Positions 32,016 through 43,938 of a stretch of DNA of 64,000 nucleotides are shown piece by piece; the first letter of the stretch is position 1; the number at the start of each line of letters is the position of its first letter. The stretch is from Parasitella parasitica. Lineage: Eukaryota; Mucoromycota; Mucoromycetes; Mucorales; Mucoraceae. The notes under the pieces were generated by a model. It was not told where the DNA came from and did not search any database. It was given only the letters and a program-made list of their open reading frames with translations. Location of the stretch: NCBI GenBank assembly GCA_025201805.1, contig MU619243.1, positions 1 through 64,000 on the forward strand, written 5' to 3'. The position numbers were made by a program, and so were the translations under genes.

Positions 32016-34124
32016 ATTGTGTGCATCTCAACATGCATTGTTAATAAGGGTTAGGTAAACCACTAACGTCTTCCTCTTTTTAAATTGTTATTTTTTATCG
32101 TTATTATTGCTATCATTTTATAGATAAAAAGTCGAGAATTTTGCCTCAGTTGAAAGCTTTTCTGAAAAGTACGTGTAAGACCTGATAAAAGTTATCTTGG
32201 AATTGATGGACAACAAAAAGTAGCTTCTTGAATCCAATGATGCCATTCTATAATACAATACCTATGAAAAGAATGGATTGAGACAAAAAAGTAAGTGGTG
32301 TTTGAATGTTGCTTTCGTATAGATTATCAGGATTAATGGCTTGACCTCTTATTTTGCTGAGAACTGATATTCTCATTGACCATTGTCTTTTTTTTTTGTA
32401 ATCAACGTGGACGGTGTCAAAATTAATTACATTTTGATCTTTGATCGAGCCATTGCTTGGTCGCAAAGACATTTCACAATGTCAAGAAAAGGAGTTATGT
32501 GTGTTGCTCAAAAAATCCGTGTTGCTCAAAAAATCCTGATTCAGAAAGCCAAGTCGTTAAAACTGACATCTTACTTATTTTAAGCTATTCGCTTTCTTCT
32601 TATCAGATCAATGTCTTTTATTTAATCCATAATTCTGGCCATTATTGGTAGAAGGCGATTCTAAAAGGTTATCAACTTTCAATAAGCTATCGGCTTTAGA
32701 ATCATAGACTTATAATATAAAAATGCTCCACGAAAGAGAAGAAGTTTTGTGTAGCATTAAAATTATTGCTCACCTTGCCGTTGTGAGGCAAATTTATCTA
32801 GATTATTCTTTGCCACCATTTCATTTTCTTTGTTTTGCTTGATCGTGGCAATAAGCACATGAGTAATCAAAGCAAGTAATGCTAGAGCAAGTTTTATAGG
32901 TAGCTATAAAGGAGAGGGGGGCCAAAATGGCTCACTAAAAGCTGTAATCTGATGACCTCATGCAGGTGTTTGAGTATGTGTCACACCAGTCATGGTGACA
33001 AAATGGATTCGTTTCTTGATAAAGATGCGCTGAGCAATCGCTTGATTTGTGTATATTGGATTTTGCCAATCAAACAGTGCAAATTGGCAGAGACAATTAT
33101 GCAAATGGAGAAGACAAGTTACCCCACGCGAGCGTCGTTTATGGCTCACTTTTGTTTCTGGCACGTGCGTGTCAAACGCAGGTTTGCGTTTGATAGACGT
33201 AACAAAGACTGCCAGATTTTTATTAATACATGAAACAGTTACCTCTTGTTCTCCACATTTTCATTTAATTACATGCCGTAGTGCATGCTTATGAGGTTAA
33301 TGACAACATGTCCATTTGGATAATATATTATCAATAAATCAATTGTATATTATATGCCATACATTTATGGCAAAAACTAAACAATTGCGATTGTGTGTAG
33401 GATTTGTCCCGACTCGGCTTCCTCCGAATACGTTAAGAATTGCTCAAAAATGCTCAGCATATCCTCTATGTCTCTCAAAACTTCAACAGATTGTTTTTCC
33501 ATTGAAATAGAAAGAAATGTTACACCTGGGATTCCCGGCAAAAAGGGTTAAAAAGTGATATCATATCTGTCTGCAAATGTCCATTCGCGGGGAATCATAT
33601 AACCGTGGAAGTTTGATATGTCGTATATCACTATTTAGAAAATAGAACAAGTCGCCGAGAGATCAAAAGCCTGAAAAATATGGCAGATCAATCAAGATTA
33701 CCAGAGTTCTAGAGGAAAGGATATGCTCCATTGCAACATCAGATATGTCTCAAATGGCTTTGTTCTTGTTGAAGTCAACCTTAATACGAGTTATGATTTC
33801 TTTAAAAGCTGCTGTGAATATGTATTTCTTCTTCCTCTTTTGTCAAGTAATATGTTGATATTCTGACAATTGGATTCCTTAACATGTGTGTGCGGAGATC
33901 ATTGAAATTTAACAAATAAATAAAATCTTAACTGAAGAAAGCAGAAGCTTTGTTTGCATAGAATTCCATTCGGTCCCTAAAAGCTTGATTTGGTCATTCT
34001 GTCATACCAGCGTTTATAATTAGTAAAGATATGACAAAAAAAGAAGGGTTTATAAAAGAGCATGTGTCGGTTTTACGTTTTTTCAAGTTTTTTCCTGCTT
34101 CATTTTCCGTTTTTTTTTTGTACA
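32016..34124. other. Intergenic, no gene seen
   Basis: About 2.1 kb of AT-rich DNA with small frames and no recognisable protein motif. The last part is the promoter of the zinc-finger gene: a TATA-like TTTATAAAAG at about 34048-34058 lies some 70 nt before its start. Confidence 0.5.
34048..34058 (+). promoter_or_regulatory. TATA box of the C2H2 zinc-finger gene
   Basis: The word TTTATAAAAGA lies 67-77 nt upstream of the ATG at 34125. It argues against the in-frame ATG at 34062, which would be only a few bases downstream of the TATA element and so upstream of the likely transcription start. Confidence 0.5.
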
Positions 34125-35773
34125 ATGGCCCACGCAATATTCAATGTTTCTCCAGTAAAATTCTTGACATCGATTCAGGATCACGTCTTTACAGTTACGC
34201 CTTCGTTTAAAAACAAACTATATAGACAAAATAACACTGAGGATAATAGGCAGCAACCAAACCAAATGAATTCATCCAGTTCACCTGTAACCTTACAACT
34301 TACAATGCCAACTGATCCGACTATGGATCAAGATATATCACAGCGACTATTACAACAACAGCAGCAACAGGAAATGACAGAGGTCTCTTCCTCAAGTGTG
34401 CCTATTGATATTCCTAGGTCTTATCCATTAAATGTGCCAAATACCACAAATTACAACGAGGGTAAGCGGTGTTTTTGCAGCTTTTATTATATGCGTAAAC
34501 TGAGCATCACATTTCATTAGGATTAGGTTTAATCCCAAGCAACAATATGCTGTCTACCTCGTACACTTCTCATCATTCATCGTTCCATGACAATCATAAT
34601 TTAATCGCTTTAGCCAATAGTATACCAAATAGCAACCAATCACCGTATCTTCCTGCTGATGATTTGACGCTTTGTTTCGACGGACTAGCTGTGAAATCTC
34701 CCACAGGGTCGTATTATTCTCACCAAAATGGCATATATTCTCCACAACAGATCCATAGTCCAGTCAATATTGGATCGCCCCATTCTCCTATCTACTTTGG
34801 TAGTCCTCAATCGCCAAACAACAATTTCTTGGCAAACGATCCTCAGCAACAACAATACTCGTTTGTTGGCAGTCCAAATTCTGCGCATTTTCTTGGTAGT
34901 CCTGCATTAACCCCTTTTATGACTGACAATGGGTTTGGCTCATACCTCTCACCTGCAAATCGACAGCAGCATCTATCGCCCATTAACAGCCCCTCTCCCA
35001 CTGGTAGCTATGTCGGTCAGAATTATCTGTTTCCACCTACAGGTCTGCAAGCGGTTAATTTTTCAAGGCCTTCTTCTCCTGTCCCAGATGATGTAATTTT
35101 AACTGCCTCTGAAGTCAATGACTACATCAATTCACCGTATTTATCGCCTTCAGTTGTCTCCAATTCCGCATCTCCAGCACCCGCTGGACAGCCATTAAGT
35201 GTCAATACGAGCGCTAATTACATTGCTGGCGGTGATATGGATATATCCGAACTTTTATTTGGTGATACAATGAACACAGGAGCAATTTCCAGTAGTGCTA
35301 CTCCAGCCTCTCCTCTAACCGCATCTTATTTGGACGATATGGAGTTATCTCCATCTGTTGTGAAACGATCCTCGCCACAAGCACAAACACAAACAAATAC
35401 ACAGCCACACCAATACGTAATTTCTAAAGACGATGAGGAGCAAGGAAACGGAGGAAATAAAGAGTATGCAGATGAATATGGCAATGTATCAATTCACAAT
35501 AAATCCACTAAAAAGACCACCCCATCCGGCAGAAAAGCAAAGGTACATAAATGTCCTTATTGTCACCATACCAGTAATCGAGCAAATAATATGCGTGAAC
35601 ATGTACAGATACATGATCCAAATCGCCCAAAACCACATGCCTGTAAATTATGCTCCAGAGCATTTGCTCGCAAACATGATATGAATCGACATTATCTGTC
35701 TTGTAAGAAACAATATGCAAAGCATTATAAGCATAATACCAGTAACAACCATATTCCCCAGGAGAACACATAG
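34125..35773 (+). CDS. C2H2 zinc-finger transcription factor (two fingers)
   Basis: Exons 34125-34461 and 34521-35773 encode 529 residues. Most of the protein is disordered and rich in Ser, Pro, Gln and Asn, with many SP steps (GSPHSPIYFGSPQSPN) that are likely kinase or activation-domain sites and a poly-Gln run. The last 90 residues hold two C2H2 fingers: CPYCHHTSNRANNMREHVQIH and CKLCSRAFARKHDMNRHYLSC, the second ending in Cys in place of His. The FARKHDMNRH block resembles fungal Crz1/Msn-type factors, but the first finger is unusual, so I leave it unnamed. A CA/CT microsatellite follows the stop codon. Confidence 0.85.
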
Positions 35774-35840
35774 TTTTATACACCCACCCACACATACACA
35801 CACACACACTCTCTCTCTCTCTTTCTCTCTCTCTGTACAT
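35774..35840 (+). repeat. CA/CT microsatellite in the 3' flank
   Basis: (CA)n then (CT)n, slightly interrupted, directly downstream of the zinc-finger stop codon and probably in the 3' untranslated region. Confidence 0.8.
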
Positions 35841-36184
35841 GATACGTATATGTAAATATATTTATAAATTCTCAAAGTCGCCAAAAGTCCACTTGCTCAG
35901 TTTTATATGGGCTTGAAAATAAATAAATTTAATATTGTTGAAGCACTGGCAGAAAATTGAGATTATGTTAAGAACGACATGCGATTGTGCATAGTATAAA
36001 TAAGCTTATGAATGATTCGCTTCGATTTTTCTTTATTTCTAATTTCACTTTTATCATCAATTCAACCCAAAAAATGCCAGGAAGACTAAAAAAAGATACA
36101 ATCGAATAGCTTTAATAAACTCATAACACTATCGCAATTCAATAGGACGTAATCAAAACAATATAAATGGTTTAAGGGAGAGTA

Positions 36185-38690
36185 ATGCATCAATTTCTCT
36201 TCCTCTGCCTCAAGTACCATCGCAATACATGAGTGCAATGACAGTGTCTATGCTTATTGCCAAGCGGCCGAAAACAGCTACCCAATAAACGGCTGAGAGT
36301 CTTGAACAAGTTTGGCCAAAAGACACATCAAAGTCTTATACAAATAGACACGAAGAATCTCTAGGAGGGTGTGAAAAGTATTGTCCACCGGGTCCATTAA
36401 ACGAAATCCTTGATGATAAAAAGCTAAATTTTTTTTTAACATACTCAGGTATGGGTTGAAACTAAAATGCTTGCCCTTTTTTCTTTCTAATTATGCATAA
36501 AAATTTAGGTTGTTAGTTGGAGTATAAAATATTTTTGGTGACCAATTACTCAATTGAACTAAACGCCAACAAACATCAAATGAAAGCGGTAATCCGATCT
36601 CTACTTCCTCCACAGAGGAAACCCATCTATTTCCCGGCGACTACGATCTTCTTCAGATTGACAAAGTACCTAGTGAAGTTTTCGATAACAATCATGTAAG
36701 AGATAAATTGCTGAAGCGTGCTGCCTCAACTTTTTCTACAAATGTTAAGCGTGTGGGTCTTTCTACTGTCAAAATGTAGATTTCTGCTGCTGTTGATCTC
36801 CATAACAAACAACCAATGAATAATTCACACAGCACTTGCCTTCACACTCATGGTAAGCTTGTTGATGCTCTTCCTCAAGTATGAAGAACAAAAGCATAAA
36901 CGGGAAAATTATGCGGATCGTGGAGTGGGTACTGTGGCTGATGGGTACTCTACTACTGCTGAAATGGGAGGCTTGTGGAGCGTTACTTCCGTAAAAAATA
37001 CCCAAAAGGGCTTACATAATAGTGCTGCTTTTTTATTGCAACATCATGGGTTACTTTGTGAGGAAAGCTTGCGTATGATGAAGTTTCCAGACCTGCAATG
37101 TATGCTATTAGAAAATGAGGGGATCAGCCCATGTTATGCGCTCATTATGGTATTAAAACAAGGCAAAACAAATCAAGAAGGCCGTTTGGAGTTTACTGCT
37201 TCTTTACGTAACAAGAATGTAAACATTTGTCCTCAAATGCTATTCTCTTTTTATCTAATTTATCGTTTGCATATCGTAAGTGAACCTTTTCTTAAATTCA
37301 ATGAGAATCGTGATTGGTTTGATTTTAAATTAACGAGATCAAGAAACGACCCAAAGACCTTTATCTCATGCGGTCACTATCTTAACTGTACAAAAGAAGC
37401 ATTCAAAACTGTTGGTCTTAATAACAAAGCAAAAACTGATGCAATGAGGGGCTCTGGTTCAAGAATGCCGAGATCTTCGGTACAAATAAAGCAGCCATCC
37501 AGCGCCTTCTGGGTCGCTGGAACAATTCAGCATTGACGTCGAACTATCTAACCCAGTTCCCAAGAGAAGCTTTGAGAACGTCAACAAGTTTCACAAGAGC
37601 TGCTCAAGAAGATATTTTCTCGAGTTGATTATTGATTAGAAAAGATTAACAAGGAGGAAGTATTGAAAACTTCGATGGATTTTTGCTCTGGTCTAATTAC
37701 GGGTGTTGAATTTTTTCAGGACTCAGTAGATATGAAAAAAAAAACTTATCCTGATCATGCACTTTGGTATGATACATTGCTTCAAGATAAATTGTATTTA
37801 CAATTTGAACGGTATGTAGAAACTAACGTCTTCAAATTAATATAGAAGAAGCTTATTATTTTTTTGCATTTTTATATAAATTTTAGCGATTTGAATCATA
37901 CTCTCGAGAATATCAAAATATCTGGTGATTTCTTACTTTATAGATTAATACCACAAGTTGAAAATTACTTCAAAAATTGGAAGAATCAAATATCTACTTT
38001 TTCTGTGGTAGTTCAATATCTTATTACTCTATGTCAACGCTTCCAATCTTTTCCAGCTGAATTTTTCGGCATCTTACCGTTCAATGATGTAGCAGTGGAA
38101 CAAACTTGTGACACAGGGTGCTACTTTAAATGTTCGCTTGAATACTCAAGATGCCATGTACTTTGAGCAGCAATCAGGGCTTCCAAGAAGTGAATCTTTT
38201 GGAGTCCAGGTAAATAATGAAGGATCATCTTCACGATCAGCATCAACAGAAGAAACATCAGCAGCACTATCAACTAATAGGGAAAATCGACATCCACATT
38301 GTCTCTTTCTCTCCTACTAACAGCACTCTAACATCCCAGTCAGTACCTTCCTCCAACACTCAACACCTTCAGAAGCAGTAGGAACCGAACGACTTGATAT
38401 CACAATTCAAGCTTTCAAGAATGCCGAAAAACTACCTGCTCTTTGGCGTATTTGGTTTGATGGTCTTCCCGGTTATCATCCAGTGTGTAAACTTGATAGA
38501 GTACATGGAGTAAAAAATTGGAGAGGATCTTCAGGTCTTTTAAATTTCTACTAGCACCGTCAAAAAGTGATAAAGCGAATGGAAATATTTATGCGTAGTA
38601 GAAACTACAATGAAAGTAATTGAAATGAGGCAATCAAAATACTAGAGGAAAAAGCATCCGCAATGAAAATGTTGCAATAAGCATTCAAAA
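36185..38690 (+). pseudogene. Crypton-type tyrosine recombinase with Ndc10-like and GCR1_C domains, degenerate
   Basis: Protein pieces appear in order but in different frames. An N-terminal SAM-like part with LEQVWPKDTSKSYTNRHEE (about 36290-36345) is followed by FPGDYDLLQIDKVPSEVF (36610-36700). The central Ndc10-like part has AAFLLQHHGLLCEESLRM and ENEGISPCYALIMVLKQGKT, then DWFDFKLTRSRNDPK. The recombinase box GRWNNSALTSNYLTQFPRE follows (about 37500-37580), and a C-terminal GCR1-type domain with LWRIWFDGLPGYHPVCKLD (38420-38560). Stops and frame changes occur near 36290, 36770, 36880, 37470 and 38550. This is the Mucoralean relative of Crypton elements, which integrate through tyrosine recombinase chemistry. 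Outer limits are approximate. Confidence 0.8.
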
Positions 38691-38946
38691 AATATTGATG
38701 AGTTCTTTAGTTAAAAATTATATACACATGTTTCTTCTAATATATCATCTCAGTACTAGTTTTTTATAGTATTCTTCCCAAAACAAAAAGGCCAGGTCTT
38801 AAGAGAGTGAATTAACGCATCTAATAATTTTTCAAATCTACTACGTAATTTCTGATTTCAAGTAATTTAAAAAGGAGCCGTGGATTTTTGTTTACTAAAG
38901 GTTGTTCTATTATCAATATCATAAATGTTTAATACCGTAAAAGGTT

Positions 38947-40317
38947 TTACCATGATAGTTTGGCAAAAACAGGACGATGATCGCTGATATAAAGCCCATC
39001 ATCGAACCTATTACAAAGAATAGCAGACTGAAGCACTCGAACATTTACGGTATCACTTTCAAGAGGCATGATAAAATCGATACGAATAGGGGATCTGTCA
39101 AAATCCTGCGTACCTTCGCCAAAGCTGGTGAGGGTGTTTCTGTAGCCATATGGACCACTTAACGTGCCAGGCCTTCCCTTCGATTGAAGTCGACTTATCA
39201 ATTCATAATGGGCATCTAAAAAGTATTTCCCATTTAATTGATCCAGCTCTTTCTGTTCCTCTTGTTTCCTCAGATTTGCGAGGATTTGATCTGGTCGAAT
39301 AACGCGATGTGTAGGTAACGTAATATGGTTTTCTTGTACTCTTACGGGTTCGCCCGATTTCTCAGAGTAGGCAGATGCACAGACTTGGTTCAATTCTTGT
39401 AAATTTGCAAGTGTGTCGTTGCACCCCTTTGACACCTTATACTTGCCATTAGTCAAACAAAGATACGCTGGATCTTCTTCTGTAGAATTGAGGTCTCCCA
39501 ACAAAATGACAGCACCTTTCTCGCTGGCTTCCCGAGCTCTCTCTATAATTAACCTTGATCCTTCTTCTCTAGATTGAATACCAACATGATCCATATGTGT
39601 ATTAAATACTGTAAACACTGCGTCATTCTTTCTGAATCTTTGAGAATAAATCAAGTCAGCATTTCTGATCTGTTTCGCACTTCAGAATACTAAACGTACG
39701 TTACTTGCGTCGCCGTGCGAGGATGTCTAGCATCCCAGCTAATGCTTCCAGCAACATCTGGTTGCTATAGTGATTGCGTTTTAGCATTTGCTGATGATAA
39801 TTCAAGTGATATTCACATATGCATACCTCTGATAACCAGATTGTTTTCCAATCATCGACTTTCAAAATTTCGCTAAAACGGAAGAAATTTAATAGTTATT
39901 TCTGGACACGCCTTGTGAATCATTTCCGCTGGAAGCTCACCTTTTGTAGAAAACAGCAGAGAATTCTCCCTCTTTATCACCATCCAGGCGGCCTGCGCCA
40001 ACCCATTTATATTCATCATCCAAAAGCGCTTCTATGTCCTGTAATTGATGATACACTGGTTCCTTTTTGCTTATGTATAAGTAAACATTGCTGTCATTCT
40101 CATTATTTAATACCTGCAACGCTAAAATATCGGGAGAGTAGAGCAAGATGGTATCAACAATTTTCCATTTTCTAATAGACCAAGGTTGCTCGCCTTCAAA
40201 TTCTTCGTTTTCTAAAGGATTTTCTTTTGAAGGAGGTGCAGCAAAAATTGTTGTTGGAGAATGATCATGATGATCATGTCTCACATTGAATGTCATGAAA
40301 TTAATTGTTCCTGCCAT
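38947..40317 (-). CDS. Endonuclease/exonuclease/phosphatase-family hydrolase
   Basis: Five exons (40114-40317, 39941-40062, 39827-39872, 39700-39764, 38947-39637) encode 375 residues. The EEP fold motifs are present: MTFNVRHDHHD at the N-terminus, PDILALQ|EP across intron 1 with the metal-binding Glu, FTVFNTHMDH, ILLGDLNSTEEDPAY, IDFIMPL and the C-terminal YISDHRPVFAKL. It is a metal-dependent phosphodiesterase or phosphatase; the substrate (nucleic acid, inositol phosphate or other) is not evident. Intron 1 (40063-40113) is 51 nt, a multiple of three and without a stop, so its retention would also give a full protein. The intron at 39638-39699 was placed using a GTACGT donor and a CTGAC branch site. 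Confidence 0.85.
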
Positions 40318-40539
40318 AGTAGAAGCTGTATATATTTATAACAAGGAAAGCAAAAGGCAAAATCAAATTGAAAGCGACGCGGAATCCAAAACATTTTTGT
40401 AAGGCTTTGCCAAAACATGCAGCGCTCACCACTAGCGTCAAAAACTCATCCTGGTCAATATGATGTAGTCTGTATATAAATATGAGAGTTTTTTTTTTCT
40501 TTTATTTGAATAAATGTATAAATGCCGTAATAAATAAAT

Positions 40540-40931
40540 TTAAGCTGATTTCTCCAAAGCCTTTTGAGCCTCAAAAGCATCACCGTAAATCAATTCGTAC
40601 CTCTTCTTGGTTTCCTCATCCAAAGTCTGTGCTCTGCCTCTACGTTCATAGTTGACCATATATCTATCAGACTTGTATGCACCTCCACCTAAACCAAAGC
40701 ACATGACAATATAAAACTAATTATTCATGGTTAAATACCCACGAAAACGTACAAATTACACAAATATCTTACCTTATTTACAGTTTGAGTCTTTCGATAC
40801 CAAGGCATAAAGGAATAAAGCAAGCCAGAAACAAACAAGCCTACACCAGCCCATTGAGCAGTGCCAATGGCAAAGCCCTTCATAGCATAACGGCCAGCGT
40901 TCTCTTGTTCGGCGTTAGTTACAACTCTCAT
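40540..40931 (-). CDS. Small two-helix membrane protein, probably mitochondrial
   Basis: Exons 40773-40931 and 40540-40716 encode 111 residues. The TTAG acceptor at 40717-40718 is chosen over a later one because it keeps frame and supplies a second hydrophobic helix. There are two predicted membrane segments, roughly residues 17-41 (FAIGTAQWAGVGLFVSGLLY) and 54-66 (FYIVMCFGLGGGA), then a charged tail with KSDRYMVNYERRGRAQ. The layout is reminiscent of small inner-membrane proteins such as those linked to respiratory complexes (Rcf/HIG1-like), but I cannot name the family. The start is 222 bp downstream of no other feature and the ATG context looks good. Confidence 0.7.
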
Positions 40932-41400
40932 GATTGTATTGTTTTTAAATTAAATTTGATGAAAAATAGAAAGAAAAAGAGCCAACTTCTTCAAAAGCTT
41001 CAACATGAGCTATATTATTGTCTCGGATTCGGAGTTGTTCCTGGTTGATATATGTTGGTTGGTTGCAACAACATCGTATCATAATTTAAAACAATTTCCC
41101 GGGGTATTTTAATTCATTCTGTAGGCTTATTAATAAAACTTTAGCCATTGCCGGAACAGCCTTCCTTCTCGATCCCGATACTGCTGCGCATACTTTCTCG
41201 TTTAATATATGGTATACACATAAAAAAGCACAATTTGACACATCAAGCCAAAATATGCTGGTAAATTAGATCTGATTATTGCCATGACCCTACTATTCGA
41301 GGAATGGAGACAAAATCTCATAAAGCTACTCGATCACATTGATTGTGCCAGGTATATTGCATATTTATTGGTACAAATCAAATCATTAGTTACTATAATA
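40932..41400. other. Intergenic
   Basis: Promoter side of the small membrane protein and 3' flank of the arrestin-like gene. No gene or notable repeat. Confidence 0.5.
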
Positions 41401-43758
41401 TCATGAATGATAAGTTTGATGGTATGTCACGCCTATTAAACTACCAGAAAAGGGCTGAGAGGATAAGGGTTGCGGATGCGGTTGAGATTGAGGTTGCGGC
41501 TGAGGAAATCCTATTGAATCATTACACGGAGGATAAAAAGTTGATTGTTGATGATGCAAATTAGCGTACGAATGGTTATGATTGATATAAGGAAGAGGCT
41601 GAGGTTGGTGATGGTGAGTTTGGTGTTGCTGTTGTGGCATTGGCATGGGACTACTATAGTAATTGTAAAATTCGGGTTGAGAAGGAGAGAAGGAATACGT
41701 ATAGTGAGATTGTTCGTGCTGATGCAGGTCCAGGCGATGAGGCGGCAAGTTATTGGCAGCATCATTAGCTACACCACTAAAGTGAGGTGTAGGCATCATA
41801 AAACCACCAGCATGGCTTGGAGTAGGAGATGGTTGAGGTGGAATCTGAGGCAATACAGCGGTTAGCGCAGTATCTTGATTTCGTACAACCCAGCGAACCG
41901 ATTCCTGTCTTCCAACGCCAACATGGCTTTGTGCAGTGCTTGTGCTGGCGGAAGGATGTAACGATGCTACACTATCATGTCTAGAAATCAATGAGGATGT
42001 CGATCGGTAATTGTTGTAGATGTCGGAGGGACGCATCTTGATTATAGAAGCTTTGTACGAAGGAGATGTTGGAGGTTGTTGTTGTTGTACCGATGTTGAA
42101 TGTTCAGAAGGCGGTATATTGGTGGCCAAACTCTGATTGAGATGAAATGGAGGCTGATTGTTGTCTAAATAAAGGGGCTTCGGTGAAGAAGGTTCTTCTC
42201 CTGCTTTTGAGGCGTTTTCTAATTTGGGTGTTGGAAGAGGCATGGTACTCTTATTAGGAATTATATCTTGTGGTGTAGAGAGCAGTTCAGCTTGGTGTTG
42301 TTCGTCTAGAGCAGGCAGAGGAATAGGTTTTTCAATTGAACTAAAAGATATTTTAGATGCTGTCGAAGTGGGGTCAATGCGAGCAATTGGATTTGCATGC
42401 TGTATAGATGGGGGTTGTTGCATTGGCACGGGCGAATGGATCTCTGAATCCAGATCCAATTCCTTCATTCTTTCAGCTACTTGATCGTATTCAAATGAAT
42501 TGCTGGTATCATCGAAGTGTGATGCATTGTCAATGCTGCCATCTAACTCCTCCTCATCATCATCGTCAATGTTGAAAGCAAGTTTGGGGTATGTTCCGAC
42601 CACAAATGGAACATTGAATATAACAATATCGCCTGCTGTCTCGGGACGAAGCGGATTTTCTTCATTCAAGTTGATAGACACGCGCAAACTGTACTCGATT
42701 TTGAACGTTAAACCAGATTCACCGACTGTAGGGCAAATATTGGATGGGATCGGCAATTGCATATCAAAGGTCCTTGTAAAACTTGTAGGGCCAGGTATTT
42801 CAATGTTCGAGTCGACTTGACGAATGACTTTTGGGCCAAACAGTTCTGATCTAATGTTGCACCAAATGTTACTATTTATACATAAATGTGCCTTTTTGTG
42901 TGAAGCTTACTTGTTTTTACCATAGTAGACTGATCGTAGCAGTTGAATTGACAGAGCTTTATCTCTTACCATGACGCCAATATGCTGTATAGTTACTGCA
43001 ATAGATACAATATCGCCTAGGTTTCATGTCAGCTTATCATGCTCATAATATGCGTGATACGTATTACCTTTCACTGCGGCACGCTTTGCTACAATAGTCG
43101 AAACCTTGACCTTTCTAGTCTTTTCTCCACTCAGCAGTAATTCCTTTTCAATTCGTTGTTCCCCAGCATATTGAGCTTTATCCACATTGATATCCTCTAG
43201 AATGTTGATGGATATACTTGATGTAGGACAAAACTTTTCCAAAACCGAAAACGCCTTGTTGTAAATGGCTACTAAACGATAGCTTACTTTTAACAGTTTA
43301 GTAATCTACGGTCCTCACGTGTTAGATCCAGAAATGCTAGCGAGCAGCTCAAATGATAGTATCTTACTTCTAGTGTGCTTGGCATTTTACACTCCTTTGA
43401 GCTAGGGATTGCAATTCGAAATGGGAACCTATGTGTATGAGATTCGAGATAATGCGATCTTTGATCCCCTTCTGGTGATTCGGCCATGAGGACAGACTTG
43501 GAAAACAGAGAGATGCTTCGACCTCCAATCTCAACATTGCCTTCCAATATTAATTTAATGTTGTTTGTCTTGGTAGCCTTTTTTAAATCAAGGACCACAT
43601 CACCTAGGTAATGAAGATATTTGTGTGGTTTAGTATGTGCTTGCGATACTCAATTTTCGATGCCATTTACCCAAGATATCTTCTCCAGGAATATAGTATC
43701 TTTCTTGAGAGAGCTCAATATAAAACTCATTTTCTTTACTTTTAAACAAATCTGTCAT
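41401..43758 (-). CDS. Arrestin-domain protein
   Basis: Five exons (43671-43758, 43368-43603, 43068-43305, 42911-43016, 41401-42850) encode 705 residues; all junctions are GT-AG and in frame. The arrestin N domain begins EFYIELSQERYYIPGEDILG, followed by HTHRFPFRIAIPSS and KVSYRLVAIY; the C domain runs through VSIAVTIQHIGVMVRDKA and FTRTFDMQLPIPSN to DIVIFNVPFVVGTYP. Fungal alpha-arrestins (ART family) usually recruit Rsp5-type ubiquitin ligases to plasma-membrane transporters. The last 400 residues are disordered and rich in Gln, Pro, Ser and His. I found no clear PPxY ligase-binding motif, which would be unusual for an ART protein. Divergent from COQ10, 180 bp apart. Confidence 0.85.
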
Positions 43759-43938
43759 TATGCAGTGCAATTATAAAAACAGAGAGGAATGAAGAAAAAG
43801 AAAAAAATGTGCTTTGAAGAAACCTGATAAGATTATATGTTACACGCCATTTTGCTTTGGTGACTCGTCGGTGGTTGCGTTTAGTCTGAGTAACAGCTTT
43901 ATTGCATCCTTCCCTGACACTTTTTTCTGCAACTAAAC
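43759..43938. promoter_or_regulatory. 180-bp shared divergent promoter (arrestin-like gene / COQ10)
   Basis: The two start codons face away from each other with 180 bp between them, so both promoters must overlap here. No well-known motif is obvious. Confidence 0.4.

Noticed and set aside
34062-34124. Earlier in-frame ATG for the C2H2 gene
   Set aside because: It lies only a few bases after the TATA box, so it would be upstream of the likely transcription start; the 21 extra residues are a Phe-rich artefact.
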